DNA of 64,000 bases from DATLGB01 sp963724135 (GTDB lineage Bacteria > Actinomycetota > Thermoleophilia > Solirubrobacterales > Solirubrobacteraceae), in the NCBI GenBank assembly GCA_963724135.1, contig CAVRTA010000004.1, positions 682,001 through 746,000 on the forward strand, read 5' to 3'. Shown here piece by piece: positions 23,595-32,546 of the stretch. The notes beneath the pieces were generated by a model that did no database searches, was not told the origin of the DNA, and saw only the letters and a list, made by a program, of their open reading frames with translations. The position numbers were made by a program, and so were the translations under genes. How positions within the stretch are numbered: the stretch's first letter is position 1; each line of letters begins with the position of its first letter.

Positions 23595-25069
23595 CGCGCC
23601 GCCTCCAGCCGTTCGAGCAGCTCCCGCGCGACGCGGCGCTCCGTTCCGGACACGTGCCGGACGCTCGCGCCGGCGGAGGCGGCCGGCGCCGTCCCGTCGG
23701 TGCGCTGGGCCAGGTCGGGCAGCTCCTGCTCGGCACACGGCGCATCGGGCCGCGAGGGCGGCAGCCGGCCCGGCCCGAGCCATGTCGGTCGCGACCCTGA
23801 GATCGGCTCCGAGGTGGTCCCGACCAGCTGCCCGAGCCCGGGAACCGCACCGGTCGCGAACGACTGCTCCCCGGCGCCGTTGAGGTAGCGCGAGAGGAAG
23901 CCGTTGCCGTCGAAGTTCTGCGCGAAGCCGACGACCCCGACCCCCGCCTGCGTGAGCTCCTGCCACACCGCGTGCCCGCTCGACAGCGCGCCGTCGGGCA
24001 CCTCGGCGTTGAGCACCGGGACGGCGTGGTCGCGCAGGCAGTCCATCACCGGCGTCACGAGCGTGAACAGGCCGCGCAGGCGACGGTTGAGGCTCGGCAG
24101 CGCGTCGATCGTCGGGGCCAGCGGCCCGACCAGCGCGGGGAGCTCGCTCGCGGACACCAGACCGCGCAGCTGCACCAGCGTGCGCGTCGCGTCGGTCAGA
24201 ATCGGCGGCGACACGCGCAGCGACGGCCGCAGCTCGGCGACGAACTCGCGCAGCGCCGGCTGCACGGCGTCGATGCGGTCGAGAGCTGCCGGCGCCGCAC
24301 GGATCAGCCCGTCAAGCTCGACGATGGTGTCGGCGACCTCGGCCTCGCGCGCGGCGAGCGCCGACGTGGTCTGGCTGAGCGAGGTGACCAGGCCGCGCAG
24401 CTCGTTCTCGCGCGCCGCGAGGGTGGACGTGATCTTCGCGGCGGCCGCGATCCCCTCGGAGACGTCGTGGACGTTGCTGCCCCGCGCGGCCTCGGCGATC
24501 TGCGCCGTGTCGCGCAGCACCGGCCCGAAGTCGACGATCGCCCGGCCGAGGCTGTCCGCCCCGCCCTTGTCGAGCGCGACATCGAGCTCCTTGAGGATCG
24601 AGCGGAAGTCCTCGAGCACGGGTTGCTGGAACGCGGTGAGGATCTGGTGCAGCTGCACCGGCCCGTCGGTCTGCTCGCGCGGCAGTACGGAGTCGCTGTC
24701 GAGCACGGGCGCGCTCGGGCTGCCGGGGCGCAGCTCGACGTAGAAGCCTCCCTCGAGGAACAGCCGCGGTCGGATCCGCACGACGGCGTCGCTGTGGATC
24801 GGCAGCGCCGAGTCCTTGAGCTCCATCCGGACCTGCGACGTGCCGCCCGGCCCCGGCTCGAGCCCCGTCACCTTGCCGACGGTGACGCCCGCGATGCGCA
24901 CGGGCGAGAACCCGGCGACGAGCTGGTTGGAGGACGCGAAGTTGGCGTTGAGCCGGTAGCCGTGCAGGAACGGCACACGCTTGGAGAACGAGAAGTAGGT
25001 GATCATCGCGACCACCGCGATCCCGATGACCGCCAGCACGATCCGGTTCATGCCGTCGCGCCGGCTCAC
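23591..25069 (-). CDS. Mce/MlaD family protein, fourth of six
   Basis: 492 residues from GTG 25069 (GTGA overlap); an ATG at 25051 is an alternative. N-terminal helix (IVLAVIGIAVVAMITYF), MCE domain (about 30-115, with SPVRIAGVTVGKV and GFYVELRPG), long helical domain, then a ~110-residue low-complexity C-terminus with two cysteines and many charged residues. Mce tube subunit; exported. Confidence 0.9.
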   Translation of the reverse strand: MSRRDGMNRIVLAVIGIAVVAMITYFSFSKRVPFLHGYRLNANFASSNQLVAGFSPVRIAGVTVGKVTGLEPGPGGTSQVRMELKDSALPIHSDAVVRIRPRLFLEGGFYVELRPGSPSAPVLDSDSVLPREQTDGPVQLHQILTAFQQPVLEDFRSILKELDVALDKGGADSLGRAIVDFGPVLRDTAQIAEAARGSNVHDVSEGIAAAAKITSTLAARENELRGLVTSLSQTTSALAAREAEVADTIVELDGLIRAAPAALDRIDAVQPALREFVAELRPSLRVSPPILTDATRTLVQLRGLVSASELPALVGPLAPTIDALPSLNRRLRGLFTLVTPVMDCLRDHAVPVLNAEVPDGALSSGHAVWQELTQAGVGVVGFAQNFDGNGFLSRYLNGAGEQSFATGAVPGLGQLVGTTSEPISGSRPTWLGPGRLPPSRPDAPCAEQELPDLAQRTDGTAPAASAGASVRHVSGTERRVARELLERLEAAR

Positions 25070-26505
25070 GAGCCCGCTCCCGGGATGTGGTCGAGCAGGC
25101 CTGCCGCGCGGGCGCGGCGGGTGGCCGCGGGCGGCGGCACGGTCTCGTCGGTCGTGTTGGGCTGGAGCCCGGCCGGGTTGCCGATCTGCGTTCCCGCCAG
25201 GTACGGCTCGTTGCCGGCCTCGCACTCCTGCCGGTTCATGTTGGGGTACGGGTTGTAGTGCAGGCCCTCAGTCGGCTCGGACGCGCGCGTGCTCTGCTGG
25301 AGGTCGAAGATCGGCAGGAAGCTCAGCCACGTTCCCTGGGCGTCTCCGCGCGACACCGCATCGCCCTGGTTGCGCGCGTTGACGGCGAGCAGGTTGCAGC
25401 CCAGCTGCGCGTCGAGCAGCGTCTTCACCGACGGGCGCAGGTGGCGCAGCGCGGCGGTGAGCTTGGTCACGGCTCCGGCCGCGGCCGGGTCGCGGGCGAC
25501 GGTGCCCAGCGTCCTGAGCACCGTGGTCAGCGGCTCCGTGAGGGTGTCCGAGCGCGACAGCACGCGGGTGCCTGCGTCCAGGGCCGCGGCGAGCTGCTCG
25601 GTGGTCTGCGGCAGCTCGCGCGTCCCGGCGCGCAGCCCGCTCGTCAGGTCGGCGAGGTCGCGCAGCACGGGGGTGGCGTGCGTCAGCGTCTCCAGCGCCA
25701 CCTGCTCCGTCGGCGGCAGCTCGGCGATGCCCTCGCCGAGGCTGTTGCCGGCCGCGTCGATCGCCGCGAGCGTGGCGGCGCCGTTGTCGAAGAGCGCGAC
25801 GAGCTCGCCGCTGACCGGATCGAGCGCCTCTGCGAACTGCGCCGCGGCCGCGAAGAAGCCGTCGAGGTCGGTCTCCGGTTCCGCCAGCAGCTCGACCACG
25901 CGCTGGGCGGGCCCCATGAGGGCCGCAACCGCCCTGAGCGAGCGGTTGATGTCGGGACCGCGGGCGGCCACGGCGTCCCCGAAATTGCGGATCGTGTCCT
26001 GCAAACCCTCGCGCGTGGGCTGGTCGAAGGTGTTGAAGATCTCGTCGAGTTCGTTCGATTCCCGCGCGTTTCGCAGTGGCAGCGTCGCGCCCGCGTCGAC
26101 GTCGACGCCCGAGTCGCCCGGCACCAGCTCGACGAACTTCGAGCCCAGGATCGAGCGCGGCCGCACGCGCACGAGCGTGTCCTCGGCGATGCCCTGGATC
26201 GAGCCGTCGAGCTTCATCTCCACGCGGGCGTACGGCGGCGTGTCCCCGCGCGCCGGGACGGCGACGATCTCGTTGACCTGGCCGATGCGGAAACCGCCGA
26301 TGCGCACCTCGGACCCCGCCACGAGCTGCTGCGCGTCGGGCACCTTCGCGTTGAGCGGGAAGGTGGTGACGAACGGCAGTCCCTTGTTGGCGTTGTAGGA
26401 GAGGAAGACGGCGACCAGCAGGCCGACGACGATGGTCGTGCCGACGAGCACCGGGTTGGTGAGCGGCGAGTGGTGGCTGGCTGGGTTGCCGGTGCGTGTG
26501 CTCAT
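25066..26505 (-). CDS. Mce/MlaD family protein, third of six
   Basis: 479 residues; ATG 26505 overlaps the upstream stop (ATGA). An unusually polar ~18-residue leader precedes the membrane helix (VLVGTTIVVGLLVAVFLSY). The MCE domain (about 40-130) contains SEVRIGGFRIGQVNEIV and SKFVELVPGDSG. A helical domain and a Tyr/Asn/Pro-rich tail (LHYNPYPNMNRQECEAGNEP) follow. Mce tube subunit. Confidence 0.9.
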   Translation of the reverse strand: MSTRTGNPASHHSPLTNPVLVGTTIVVGLLVAVFLSYNANKGLPFVTTFPLNAKVPDAQQLVAGSEVRIGGFRIGQVNEIVAVPARGDTPPYARVEMKLDGSIQGIAEDTLVRVRPRSILGSKFVELVPGDSGVDVDAGATLPLRNARESNELDEIFNTFDQPTREGLQDTIRNFGDAVAARGPDINRSLRAVAALMGPAQRVVELLAEPETDLDGFFAAAAQFAEALDPVSGELVALFDNGAATLAAIDAAGNSLGEGIAELPPTEQVALETLTHATPVLRDLADLTSGLRAGTRELPQTTEQLAAALDAGTRVLSRSDTLTEPLTTVLRTLGTVARDPAAAGAVTKLTAALRHLRPSVKTLLDAQLGCNLLAVNARNQGDAVSRGDAQGTWLSFLPIFDLQQSTRASEPTEGLHYNPYPNMNRQECEAGNEPYLAGTQIGNPAGLQPNTTDETVPPPAATRRARAAGLLDHIPGAGS

Positions 26506-27935
26506 GGCGCGAGCAGGAAGTCGGTGAGGTCCTCGACGGTCGACGTGTCGAGCGGCGGGAGCTCGTCGAGCAGGTCCTGGACCGGTTTGAGCAGCGGCGG
26601 CAGCTCGACGAGCGGCGTCGGCGTCGCGGCGGGAGTCGTGTCGGACGCCGGTGGACCGGACGCCTCGGGGCTGAGCTGCGGTGGCCGCGCGTGCTCGGGC
26701 CGCCCGGTGCGGCGCTCGCCCTCGGCCTGCGCCGCCGCCTGCGGGTCGCGGAACCAGGCGTGGCAGTGCTCGACGGGCTGCTCGGCGATCAGGGCGCACT
26801 GGCCGCCGTCGACGCCGTGCGCGGGCAGGATGTGCGAGGTGGAGTCGAAGCGCGAGGTGGCTGCGGCGCTGTTGTAGACGAAGCGGCCGATGAACTCGAG
26901 GCCGCCGGCGTCGCGCAGGTCGACCAGGAGGGTGGCGAGCATGCTGCCCACGGGCCCCGACCGGCCGGTGAAGCGGCGCAGCAGCCGCACGATCGGCGTC
27001 GCCGAGCGGACCGTCCCGAGCCCGATCGCCGCGAGCTCGCCGATGTCCTCGAGCGCCGGCGTGCCGGCGCGGGCGAACGGCCCGATGGCATCGATCGCGC
27101 GCTCGAGCCCAGGCGCGGCGGCGCGCAGCTCGCCGAGCAGCGGGCGCCCCTCGGCCAGCAGCCGGTCGAGCTCGACGAGCGCGATGTCGGTCGCGTCGAG
27201 CAGCGGCGGCAGGCGCCGGATCGAGTCGGCGAGCTCGGAGCGGCGCTCGGCCGTCTGGCGCGTGACGCGCGCGGACTGCTCGATGAAGGCGGTGACCTTG
27301 TCCTTGCGCCGGGCCAGGGCGGCGATCACGCGGTCGGTGTCGCGCACGGCGGCGTCGATGCTCTCCTTCTGCGCGGCGAGGTCACGGGTCAGGCGCCGCA
27401 CGGCGGCGAGCGTCGGGTTCGAGCGCAGGATGATCTCGTTGAGGTCCTCGCCGCGGGCCGCCAGCCCGCCGCCCAGCGCCATCATCGCGACGGTGAACCG
27501 CTGGCGCACGTCGGCCTGGAAGATGCGGAACAGGTCGGTGATCGAGACCGGGACCGCGGTGCGCTCGACCGGGACGGTCGGCGCCGGATCGCCCGCGAGC
27601 ACGGTCGCCCCGGGGGTCCCGGGGTCGCACTGGACGAAGTTCTCCGAGATCAGGCCCTCGGGCTGGATGTTGCAGCTCGCGTCGTCGCGGAACTCGAAGC
27701 GCCGCGGGACCGACATCACGACGCGTGCCTTGTAGTCCTCCGTGAGCTGCACGTCGTCGATCGAGCCGACGCGCGCTCCCGCGATCTTGACCACCTGGCC
27801 GGGGATGATGCCCTTGGCAGTGTCGAAGATGGCGTCGACCCGGTAGGTCCCGGCGCTCTCCGCCTTCGCGCCGAACGCGATCACGGCCAGCGAGGCGGCG
27901 AGCACCGCGATCAGCAGCCCGAGGATGCGCCTCAT
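26502..27935 (-). CDS. Mce/MlaD family protein, second of six
   Basis: 477 residues; ATG overlaps the upstream stop (ATGA). N-terminal helix (ILGLLIAVLAASLAVIAFG), MCE domain (about 28-110) with VVKIAGARVGSIDDV and a cysteine pair (CNIQPEG, FVQCDPG). A helical domain follows, and the last ~70 residues are Pro-rich and Thr-rich (ASGPPASDTTPAATPTPLVE). Mce tube subunit. Confidence 0.9.
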   Translation of the reverse strand: MRRILGLLIAVLAASLAVIAFGAKAESAGTYRVDAIFDTAKGIIPGQVVKIAGARVGSIDDVQLTEDYKARVVMSVPRRFEFRDDASCNIQPEGLISENFVQCDPGTPGATVLAGDPAPTVPVERTAVPVSITDLFRIFQADVRQRFTVAMMALGGGLAARGEDLNEIILRSNPTLAAVRRLTRDLAAQKESIDAAVRDTDRVIAALARRKDKVTAFIEQSARVTRQTAERRSELADSIRRLPPLLDATDIALVELDRLLAEGRPLLGELRAAAPGLERAIDAIGPFARAGTPALEDIGELAAIGLGTVRSATPIVRLLRRFTGRSGPVGSMLATLLVDLRDAGGLEFIGRFVYNSAAATSRFDSTSHILPAHGVDGGQCALIAEQPVEHCHAWFRDPQAAAQAEGERRTGRPEHARPPQLSPEASGPPASDTTPAATPTPLVELPPLLKPVQDLLDELPPLDTSTVEDLTDFLLAP

Positions 27936-29227
27936 TCCCCGAACCCGTCCTCGGGGTCGCAGGACTCCGGCTTCTCGACGTACGGGTTGGAGCCGTCGTC
28001 GGCAGGGTCGGTCGCGGCACCCGGGCAGCGGAAGTCCTTGAAGGTCTCGAAGCCGCCGACCCCCTGGCCATTGTTGAGCACGCCCGCCAGGACGTTCGCG
28101 GGGCTGTTGAGCCCGATGCGGGCGAAGTGCCCGTTGGCGTCGAAGTAGCCGGCGGCCCGGGCCCCGAGCCCGCTGACGACGCCGTTGACGATCTCCGGTG
28201 TGTACGGCCGCAGGCCGTCGACGATCGGCGCCAGCGCGATGATCGTGCGCACGCTCGACTCCAGGGCGGGGACGGCCTTGTTGCGGGTCGCGGGGAGGCC
28301 GCGTAGCCCGCGCGCCAGCGCCGGCAGCAGGCCGTTGACCCGAAGGAGCACCGGGCGCGCCTGGCGCGATGCGGGCCCGAGCTCGCGCAGCAGCGCGACC
28401 AGCGGCGGCGCGACCGGCCGCAGCTCGCGCAGCGCGGGGCGCACCTCCTGAAGGGTCTGGCGCAGCTCGCCGAAGGCCCCGCCCGGGCGGTTGAGCAGCG
28501 CGGGGGCGCGCTGCAGCGCGTCGGCGAGGGCCTCGCGCTGCGAGGCGATCGCGCGCAGGGTCGTGGCGGTGGACGAGATGCCCTGGGTGATGTCCTCGTC
28601 GCGGGAGGCGAGTGCGGCGGCGGTCGTGGCGCCGTCGCGGATCAGGTTCTCGAGCGCGTTGCGGTCGTAGACCAGCTCCTGGGCGAGCTCGGAGGACTGA
28701 TACAGCGCGGGCGCCAGGTAGGCGAGCCCGGCGTTCGCCGCCCCCGTGCGGCCCTTGAAGACGTTCGCGCCGTTGCGGATGATGCGCTGCAGCCGCCCGC
28801 GCGTGGCCGGGTCGAAGGCGTTGAGCAGGACGTCGAGGTCGACGATGCCGCGCGTCTCGGTGGTGCTCAGTGTCCCGCCGGACTCGATCTCGTCGCCCGT
28901 CGACGGGCCGGGCTCGAGCTCGACGAAGCGGTTGGCGACCCCGGTCAGGCCGACGGTGCGGATGCGGGCGAGGGTGCCGCGCCGCAGCGGCGTGATCGCG
29001 TCGTCGGAGATCGACAGGTCGAGCTCGGCGAGGCCGTCGTCGGAGATCCTGATGGCCTTGATGGCGCCGACCGTGCGACCGCCGACCTGGACCGACCCGC
29101 CCTTGACCAGCTGTCCGGCGTCGACGAAGCGAGCGGTGATGCGGTAGCCGTCGCCGCCGGCCATCAGCACGAAGACCGCGATGACGGCGGCGATCAGCGC
29201 ACCGATGGCGACGATGCGGCTCGTCAT
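27932..29227 (-). CDS. Mce/MlaD family protein, first of six
   Basis: 431 residues; ATG overlaps the stop of the second permease gene (ATGA). N-terminal helix (IVAIGALIAAVIAVFVLMAG), MCE domain (about 27-115) with GSVQVGGRTVGAIKAI and NRFVELEPGPS, then the helical domain and a cysteine-containing C-terminus (FRCPGAA, ESCDPED). Position directly after the permeases corresponds to MceA. Confidence 0.9.
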   Translation of the reverse strand: MTSRIVAIGALIAAVIAVFVLMAGGDGYRITARFVDAGQLVKGGSVQVGGRTVGAIKAIRISDDGLAELDLSISDDAITPLRRGTLARIRTVGLTGVANRFVELEPGPSTGDEIESGGTLSTTETRGIVDLDVLLNAFDPATRGRLQRIIRNGANVFKGRTGAANAGLAYLAPALYQSSELAQELVYDRNALENLIRDGATTAAALASRDEDITQGISSTATTLRAIASQREALADALQRAPALLNRPGGAFGELRQTLQEVRPALRELRPVAPPLVALLRELGPASRQARPVLLRVNGLLPALARGLRGLPATRNKAVPALESSVRTIIALAPIVDGLRPYTPEIVNGVVSGLGARAAGYFDANGHFARIGLNSPANVLAGVLNNGQGVGGFETFKDFRCPGAATDPADDGSNPYVEKPESCDPEDGFGE

Positions 29228-30012
29228 CCGCCGATCGGCGCCCGCGGGTTGCCGCCCCAGAACAGCTGCGTCCCGAGCATCCCGATCGCGTGGATGCCGA
29301 GGATGTTGACGACCATCGACTGGGCCGTCGCCTTGCCCACGCCGACCGGGCCGCCGCCCGCCGTGTAGCCGTAGTAGCAGCCGACGATGACGATGAAGGT
29401 GGCCATCGTCATCCCCTTGATCGCGCTGTAGATCAGGTCGACCGGGTTCTGGAACTGCCAGAAGATCTCCAGGTAGCCGCCGGGGGAGACCTCCCCGATC
29501 TGTCTCACCACCGCGATGTAGGAGCCGAGGAAGCCGAACGAGATGGCCGCGATGTAGACGAACGGGAGCACCAGCCACATGCCCAGCAGGCGAGTCGCGC
29601 ACAGGTACACGAGCGAGTCGAGCCCGAGCACCTCGAGCGCGTCGATCTCGTCGGAGATGCGCATCGAGCCGAGCTCGGCCACGAAGCCGGTGCCGACCTT
29701 CGCGGCCATCATGTAGCCGAACGCGTATGGCGTCACCTCGCGCAGGTCACACAGTGCCGTGAAGGCGCCGGCGACGCTCGGGGACCCGATCGTGCGGCTG
29801 GCGTAGGCGCCCTCGATGCCGCACTGCAGCCCGAGGATGAACACCAGCATCATGATGATCGCGACGGACCCGATGATCAGGATGCCGGCCTGGCGCAGCG
29901 TCTCCCCGGCGAACCGCAGGACCCGTCCCGAGAAGATGCCGCGGTAGACGCGGATCGTGAAGGCGACGATGTCGCCGAAGCCTTCGAGACCGTTGCGGAT
30001 CGCGAGCCTCAT
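29224..30012 (-). CDS. YrbE/MlaE-type ABC permease, second of two
   Basis: 262 residues from ATG 30012. MlaE-family permease with several membrane helices (AGILIIGSVAIIMMLVFILG, LLGMWLVLPFVYIAAISFGF, MATFIVIVGCYYGYTAGG). It carries the signature stretch FVAELGSMRISDEIDALEVLG, which contacts the ATPase in Mla/Mce systems. It is the same length as the first permease (262). The energising MlaF-like ATPase is not in the window and is presumably encoded elsewhere, as is usual for actinobacterial Mce systems. Confidence 0.93.
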   Translation of the reverse strand: MRLAIRNGLEGFGDIVAFTIRVYRGIFSGRVLRFAGETLRQAGILIIGSVAIIMMLVFILGLQCGIEGAYASRTIGSPSVAGAFTALCDLREVTPYAFGYMMAAKVGTGFVAELGSMRISDEIDALEVLGLDSLVYLCATRLLGMWLVLPFVYIAAISFGFLGSYIAVVRQIGEVSPGGYLEIFWQFQNPVDLIYSAIKGMTMATFIVIVGCYYGYTAGGGPVGVGKATAQSMVVNILGIHAIGMLGTQLFWGGNPRAPIGG

Positions 30013-30029
30013 GAGTGGCCGCTCCCGCA

Positions 30030-30161
30030 CGTGTCCGCCGCAAATGCCGGGCGCCGATCGTCGCCTGGCTGCGTCCTCGCCACTCGATGTGCCAAAGGCA
30101 CACCTTCGCGGCTGCGTCCTTGCCAGCCGCCGCCGGCATCCCGGCATTTCCGCCGCACACG
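30030..30161. repeat. 132-nt imperfect palindrome between the two permease genes
   Basis: The sequence is symmetric about position 30095. The outer arms 30031-30051 and 30140-30160 match at 17 of 21 positions (both read ATGCCGGG at their inner ends). The centre is the perfect hairpin GTGCC-AAA-GGCAC (30089-30101). Two direct copies of a GGCTGCGTCCTYGCCA motif flank the centre. It fills nearly all of the 163-base gap, the only sizeable gap inside the Mce operon. It could be a REP/MITE-like insertion or an RNA element setting permease stoichiometry. Confidence 0.6.
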
Positions 30162-30175
30162 CTCGGGAACAGCCA

Positions 30176-30964
30176 CTATCGGACCGCCGACAGCTCGGGA
30201 TGGGTGGCCAGCAGCGTCTGCGTGAAGACGTAGTTGAAGGCGCCGATGCCGATGAAGGCGATGACGACGGCCTGGTTGACGGCGCGCCCGACGCCCTCAG
30301 AGCCGCCCTTGGCGGTCAGGCCCTTGTAGCAGCAGACGATCGCGATGATCGCGCCGAAGCACAGCGTCTTGAGCAGCGATCCCCACAGCTCCGTCGTCGT
30401 CGCGTTGGAGAAGTAGGTGGCGAAGAACGGGCCGAGCGGCGCCTTGTTCGTGAGCGTCACGAGCACGCCACCGAAGGTCCCGAAGATGACGGCGTAGATG
30501 TCGAACAGCGCCGTCGCCAGCATCAGCGCGAGGAAGCGCGGGACGACGAGGTTCTTGATCGGGTCGATGCCGAGCACCTGGAGCGCGTCGAGCTCTTCCC
30601 TGATCTTGCGAGCGCCGAGATCGGCGGTGATGGCGGTGCCGGCGACGCCGGCCATCACGATCGCGCACACGAGCGGCGCGAACTCGCGGACGACCGCGAG
30701 CACGAACAGGCCGCCGAGGCGGTCGAGCGCGCCGAACAGGTTGAGGAAGCCGGCCGCCTGGACGCCCGAGGGCCCGTACGAGAACGCGATGCTGGCGAGG
30801 ATCATCGGGAACCAGCAGACCCGCAGCACGAACAGGAACTGGTAGACGAACTCGTTGCCGTAGGTGTAGGGCGGGCGGACGGCAGAGACCATCGTCCTGC
30901 CGGTCAGGATCCCCATGTCCCCGATGTCGGACATCGACTGCCGGAAGGCGTCGAAGCCCCGCAC
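30176..30964 (-). CDS. YrbE/MlaE-type ABC permease, first of two
   Basis: 262 residues from GTG 30964, chosen because AGAGGAG lies five bases upstream; GTG codons at 30970 and 30982 are alternatives. MlaE signature: GVAGTAITADLGARKIREELDALQVLG split by the membrane boundary. Helices include FLFVLRVCWFPMILASIAF, LCFGAIIAIVCCYKGLTAKG and AVVIAFIGIGAFNYVFTQTLL. It is the first gene of the Mce operon and forms a permease pair with the next gene. Import of a hydrophobic substrate (fatty acid, sterol or similar) is the known role of such systems. Confidence 0.93.
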   Translation of the reverse strand: MRGFDAFRQSMSDIGDMGILTGRTMVSAVRPPYTYGNEFVYQFLFVLRVCWFPMILASIAFSYGPSGVQAAGFLNLFGALDRLGGLFVLAVVREFAPLVCAIVMAGVAGTAITADLGARKIREELDALQVLGIDPIKNLVVPRFLALMLATALFDIYAVIFGTFGGVLVTLTNKAPLGPFFATYFSNATTTELWGSLLKTLCFGAIIAIVCCYKGLTAKGGSEGVGRAVNQAVVIAFIGIGAFNYVFTQTLLATHPELSAVR

Positions 30965-31087
30965 GGCCACTCCTCTAACCACGTCTCCCTAGCTCCCCTC
31001 GCCTGGTCGCCGGAGGCTATTGAGGGCACAGCGGGGTGCCAAGGCCCAACCCTCCCGCTTCACGCCAGCCTCATATTGTTCCCCGCG

Positions 31088-32437
31088 ATGCCCCAGGGAC
31101 GGATCTCGCGCGCCGGACGGATCGCCGGCGTGGGCGCGGGGCATGCCGCACGGACGTTGCGGGCGACGATGACCCGCGACGAGGTCAAGCGCGCCGAGGC
31201 GATCAGGCGCTCTCACATGGAGACGGCCGATCGACTGGTGACGGTGCTCGGATCGATGAAGGGCGCGGCGATGAAGCTCGGCCAGACCTTCTCGGTGATC
31301 GACGTCGGGATGGTGCCCGAGGACTTCCGCGAGGAGTTCCAGGCGAAGCTGGCCAAGCTCCAGGCGATGGCCGAGCCGCGGCCGTTCAAGGACATGCGCC
31401 GGGTGATCGAGCAGGACCTCGGCGGGAAGCTGTCCAGTGTCTTCTCCGATTTCTCGGAGGAGCCGGTCGCGGCGGCGTCGATCGGGCAGGTCTACCGGGC
31501 GACGCTGCGCGAGGAGGGGGCCGACGTCGCGGTCAAGGTCCAGTACCCGGGCGTCAAGGACATGGTGCGCGCCGACCTCCAGAACCTCGGTCTCGCGCTG
31601 AAGATCCTCGCCCGCATCTCGCCCGGCCTCGATTCCCGCGAGATCGCCGACGAGGTGCGCGAGCGCATCACCGAGGAGCTCGACTACGAGCTCGAGGCCG
31701 ACAATCACCGGGCGCTCGCCCGCGAGTACCGGGGGCACCCATTCGTCGTCGTCCCGCGGGTCTTCACCGAGCACTGCCGCGAGCGCGTGATCGTCACCGA
31801 GTACGTCGAGGGGGAGCGCTTCCAGTGGCTGATCGAGCAGCCGCAGGACGTTCGCAACCACTACGCCGAGAAGCTCTTCCGCTTCTACTGCAACGGCCCG
31901 TTCCGCCACCGCCTGCTCAACGGCGACCCGCACCCGGGCAACGCCCTGTTCATGTCCGATGGCCGCGTCGCCTTCCTCGACTTCGGCTTCTTCAAGCGCA
32001 TGAGCGTCGCCGAGCGCGACACGCAGCTGCGGATCCTGCGAGCCGTCTACAACGGGGACGAGGACGACCTGTTCGCGGTCTCCGTCGACCAGGGCGTGAT
32101 GAGGCCGGACGCGCCCCCCGAGGCGCGCGCGAAGTTCATGCAGCTCTACGCGGTGCTGACGGGGTGGTTCCTCGAGGACGCCGAGGTGACGATCACGCCC
32201 GACGTGGCGACCTCCGCGATCCTCGAGCACTCGCAGCTGCGCGGCCCGGACTTCAAGGACATCGAGCTGCCGGCCGACCAGATCGTCGCCGCCCGCGCCT
32301 ACATGCTCGTGCTCGCGATCCTCGGCCAGCTGAACGCGACCAACAACTGGTTCTCGATCGGTCGCGAGACAGTCTTCGGCGACGAGCCGGTCACCGAGCT
32401 CGGCCGCGTCGAGGCCCAGTGGCTGGCCGATCGCTAA
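31088..32437 (+). CDS. ABC1/AarF/UbiB-family atypical kinase
   Basis: 449 residues. The family motifs occur in order: MKLGQTFS (the KxGQ N-terminal motif that occludes the active site), AAASIGQVYRA (the Ala-rich nucleotide loop), VAVKVQYPGV (catalytic lysine), NGDPHPGNAL (catalytic loop) and FLDFGFFK (metal-binding DFG). UbiB-like proteins are ATPases or kinases linked to isoprenoid and quinone lipid handling. It is divergent from the Mce operon, so a lipid-related role is plausible but unproven. No good Shine-Dalgarno precedes the ATG. Confidence 0.92.
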   Translation: MPQGRISRAGRIAGVGAGHAARTLRATMTRDEVKRAEAIRRSHMETADRLVTVLGSMKGAAMKLGQTFSVIDVGMVPEDFREEFQAKLAKLQAMAEPRPFKDMRRVIEQDLGGKLSSVFSDFSEEPVAAASIGQVYRATLREEGADVAVKVQYPGVKDMVRADLQNLGLALKILARISPGLDSREIADEVRERITEELDYELEADNHRALAREYRGHPFVVVPRVFTEHCRERVIVTEYVEGERFQWLIEQPQDVRNHYAEKLFRFYCNGPFRHRLLNGDPHPGNALFMSDGRVAFLDFGFFKRMSVAERDTQLRILRAVYNGDEDDLFAVSVDQGVMRPDAPPEARAKFMQLYAVLTGWFLEDAEVTITPDVATSAILEHSQLRGPDFKDIELPADQIVAARAYMLVLAILGQLNATNNWFSIGRETVFGDEPVTELGRVEAQWLADR

Positions 32438-32495
32438 GGGAAACGAGGCGGGTTCGAGGCGCGGCCCCGCCCGCGGGGCGCGGGTTTCTCGCCAG

Positions 32496-32532
32496 TGATG
32501 AATTAGACCCCTATAGGGGGTGAAATTCATCA
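32496..32532. repeat. 37-nt palindromic repeat, copy 1
   Basis: TGATGAATT (32496-32504) pairs with AATTCATCA (32524-32532), with an inner palindrome CCCCTATAGGGG (32508-32519). It lies between the convergent ends of the UbiB-like and DUF2236 genes, downstream of a GC-rich hairpin (GCCCCG-CCCG-CGGGGC). A second copy of the same length is at 44386-44422. It may work as a two-way terminator. Confidence 0.65.
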
Positions 32533-32546
32533 GACCCGGCCAACCG

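Noticed and set aside
30013..30175. Upstream coding extension of the second permease, or a small protein in the gap
   Set aside because: The frame is open only because of GC content, gives Arg/Cys-rich sequence unlike MlaE N-termini, and coincides with the 132-nt palindrome.
32440..32495. tRNA-like T-arm string (GGTTCGAGGC) after the UbiB-like gene
   Set aside because: There is no acceptor stem, anticodon arm or D arm around it; the DNA forms a GC-rich hairpin instead.
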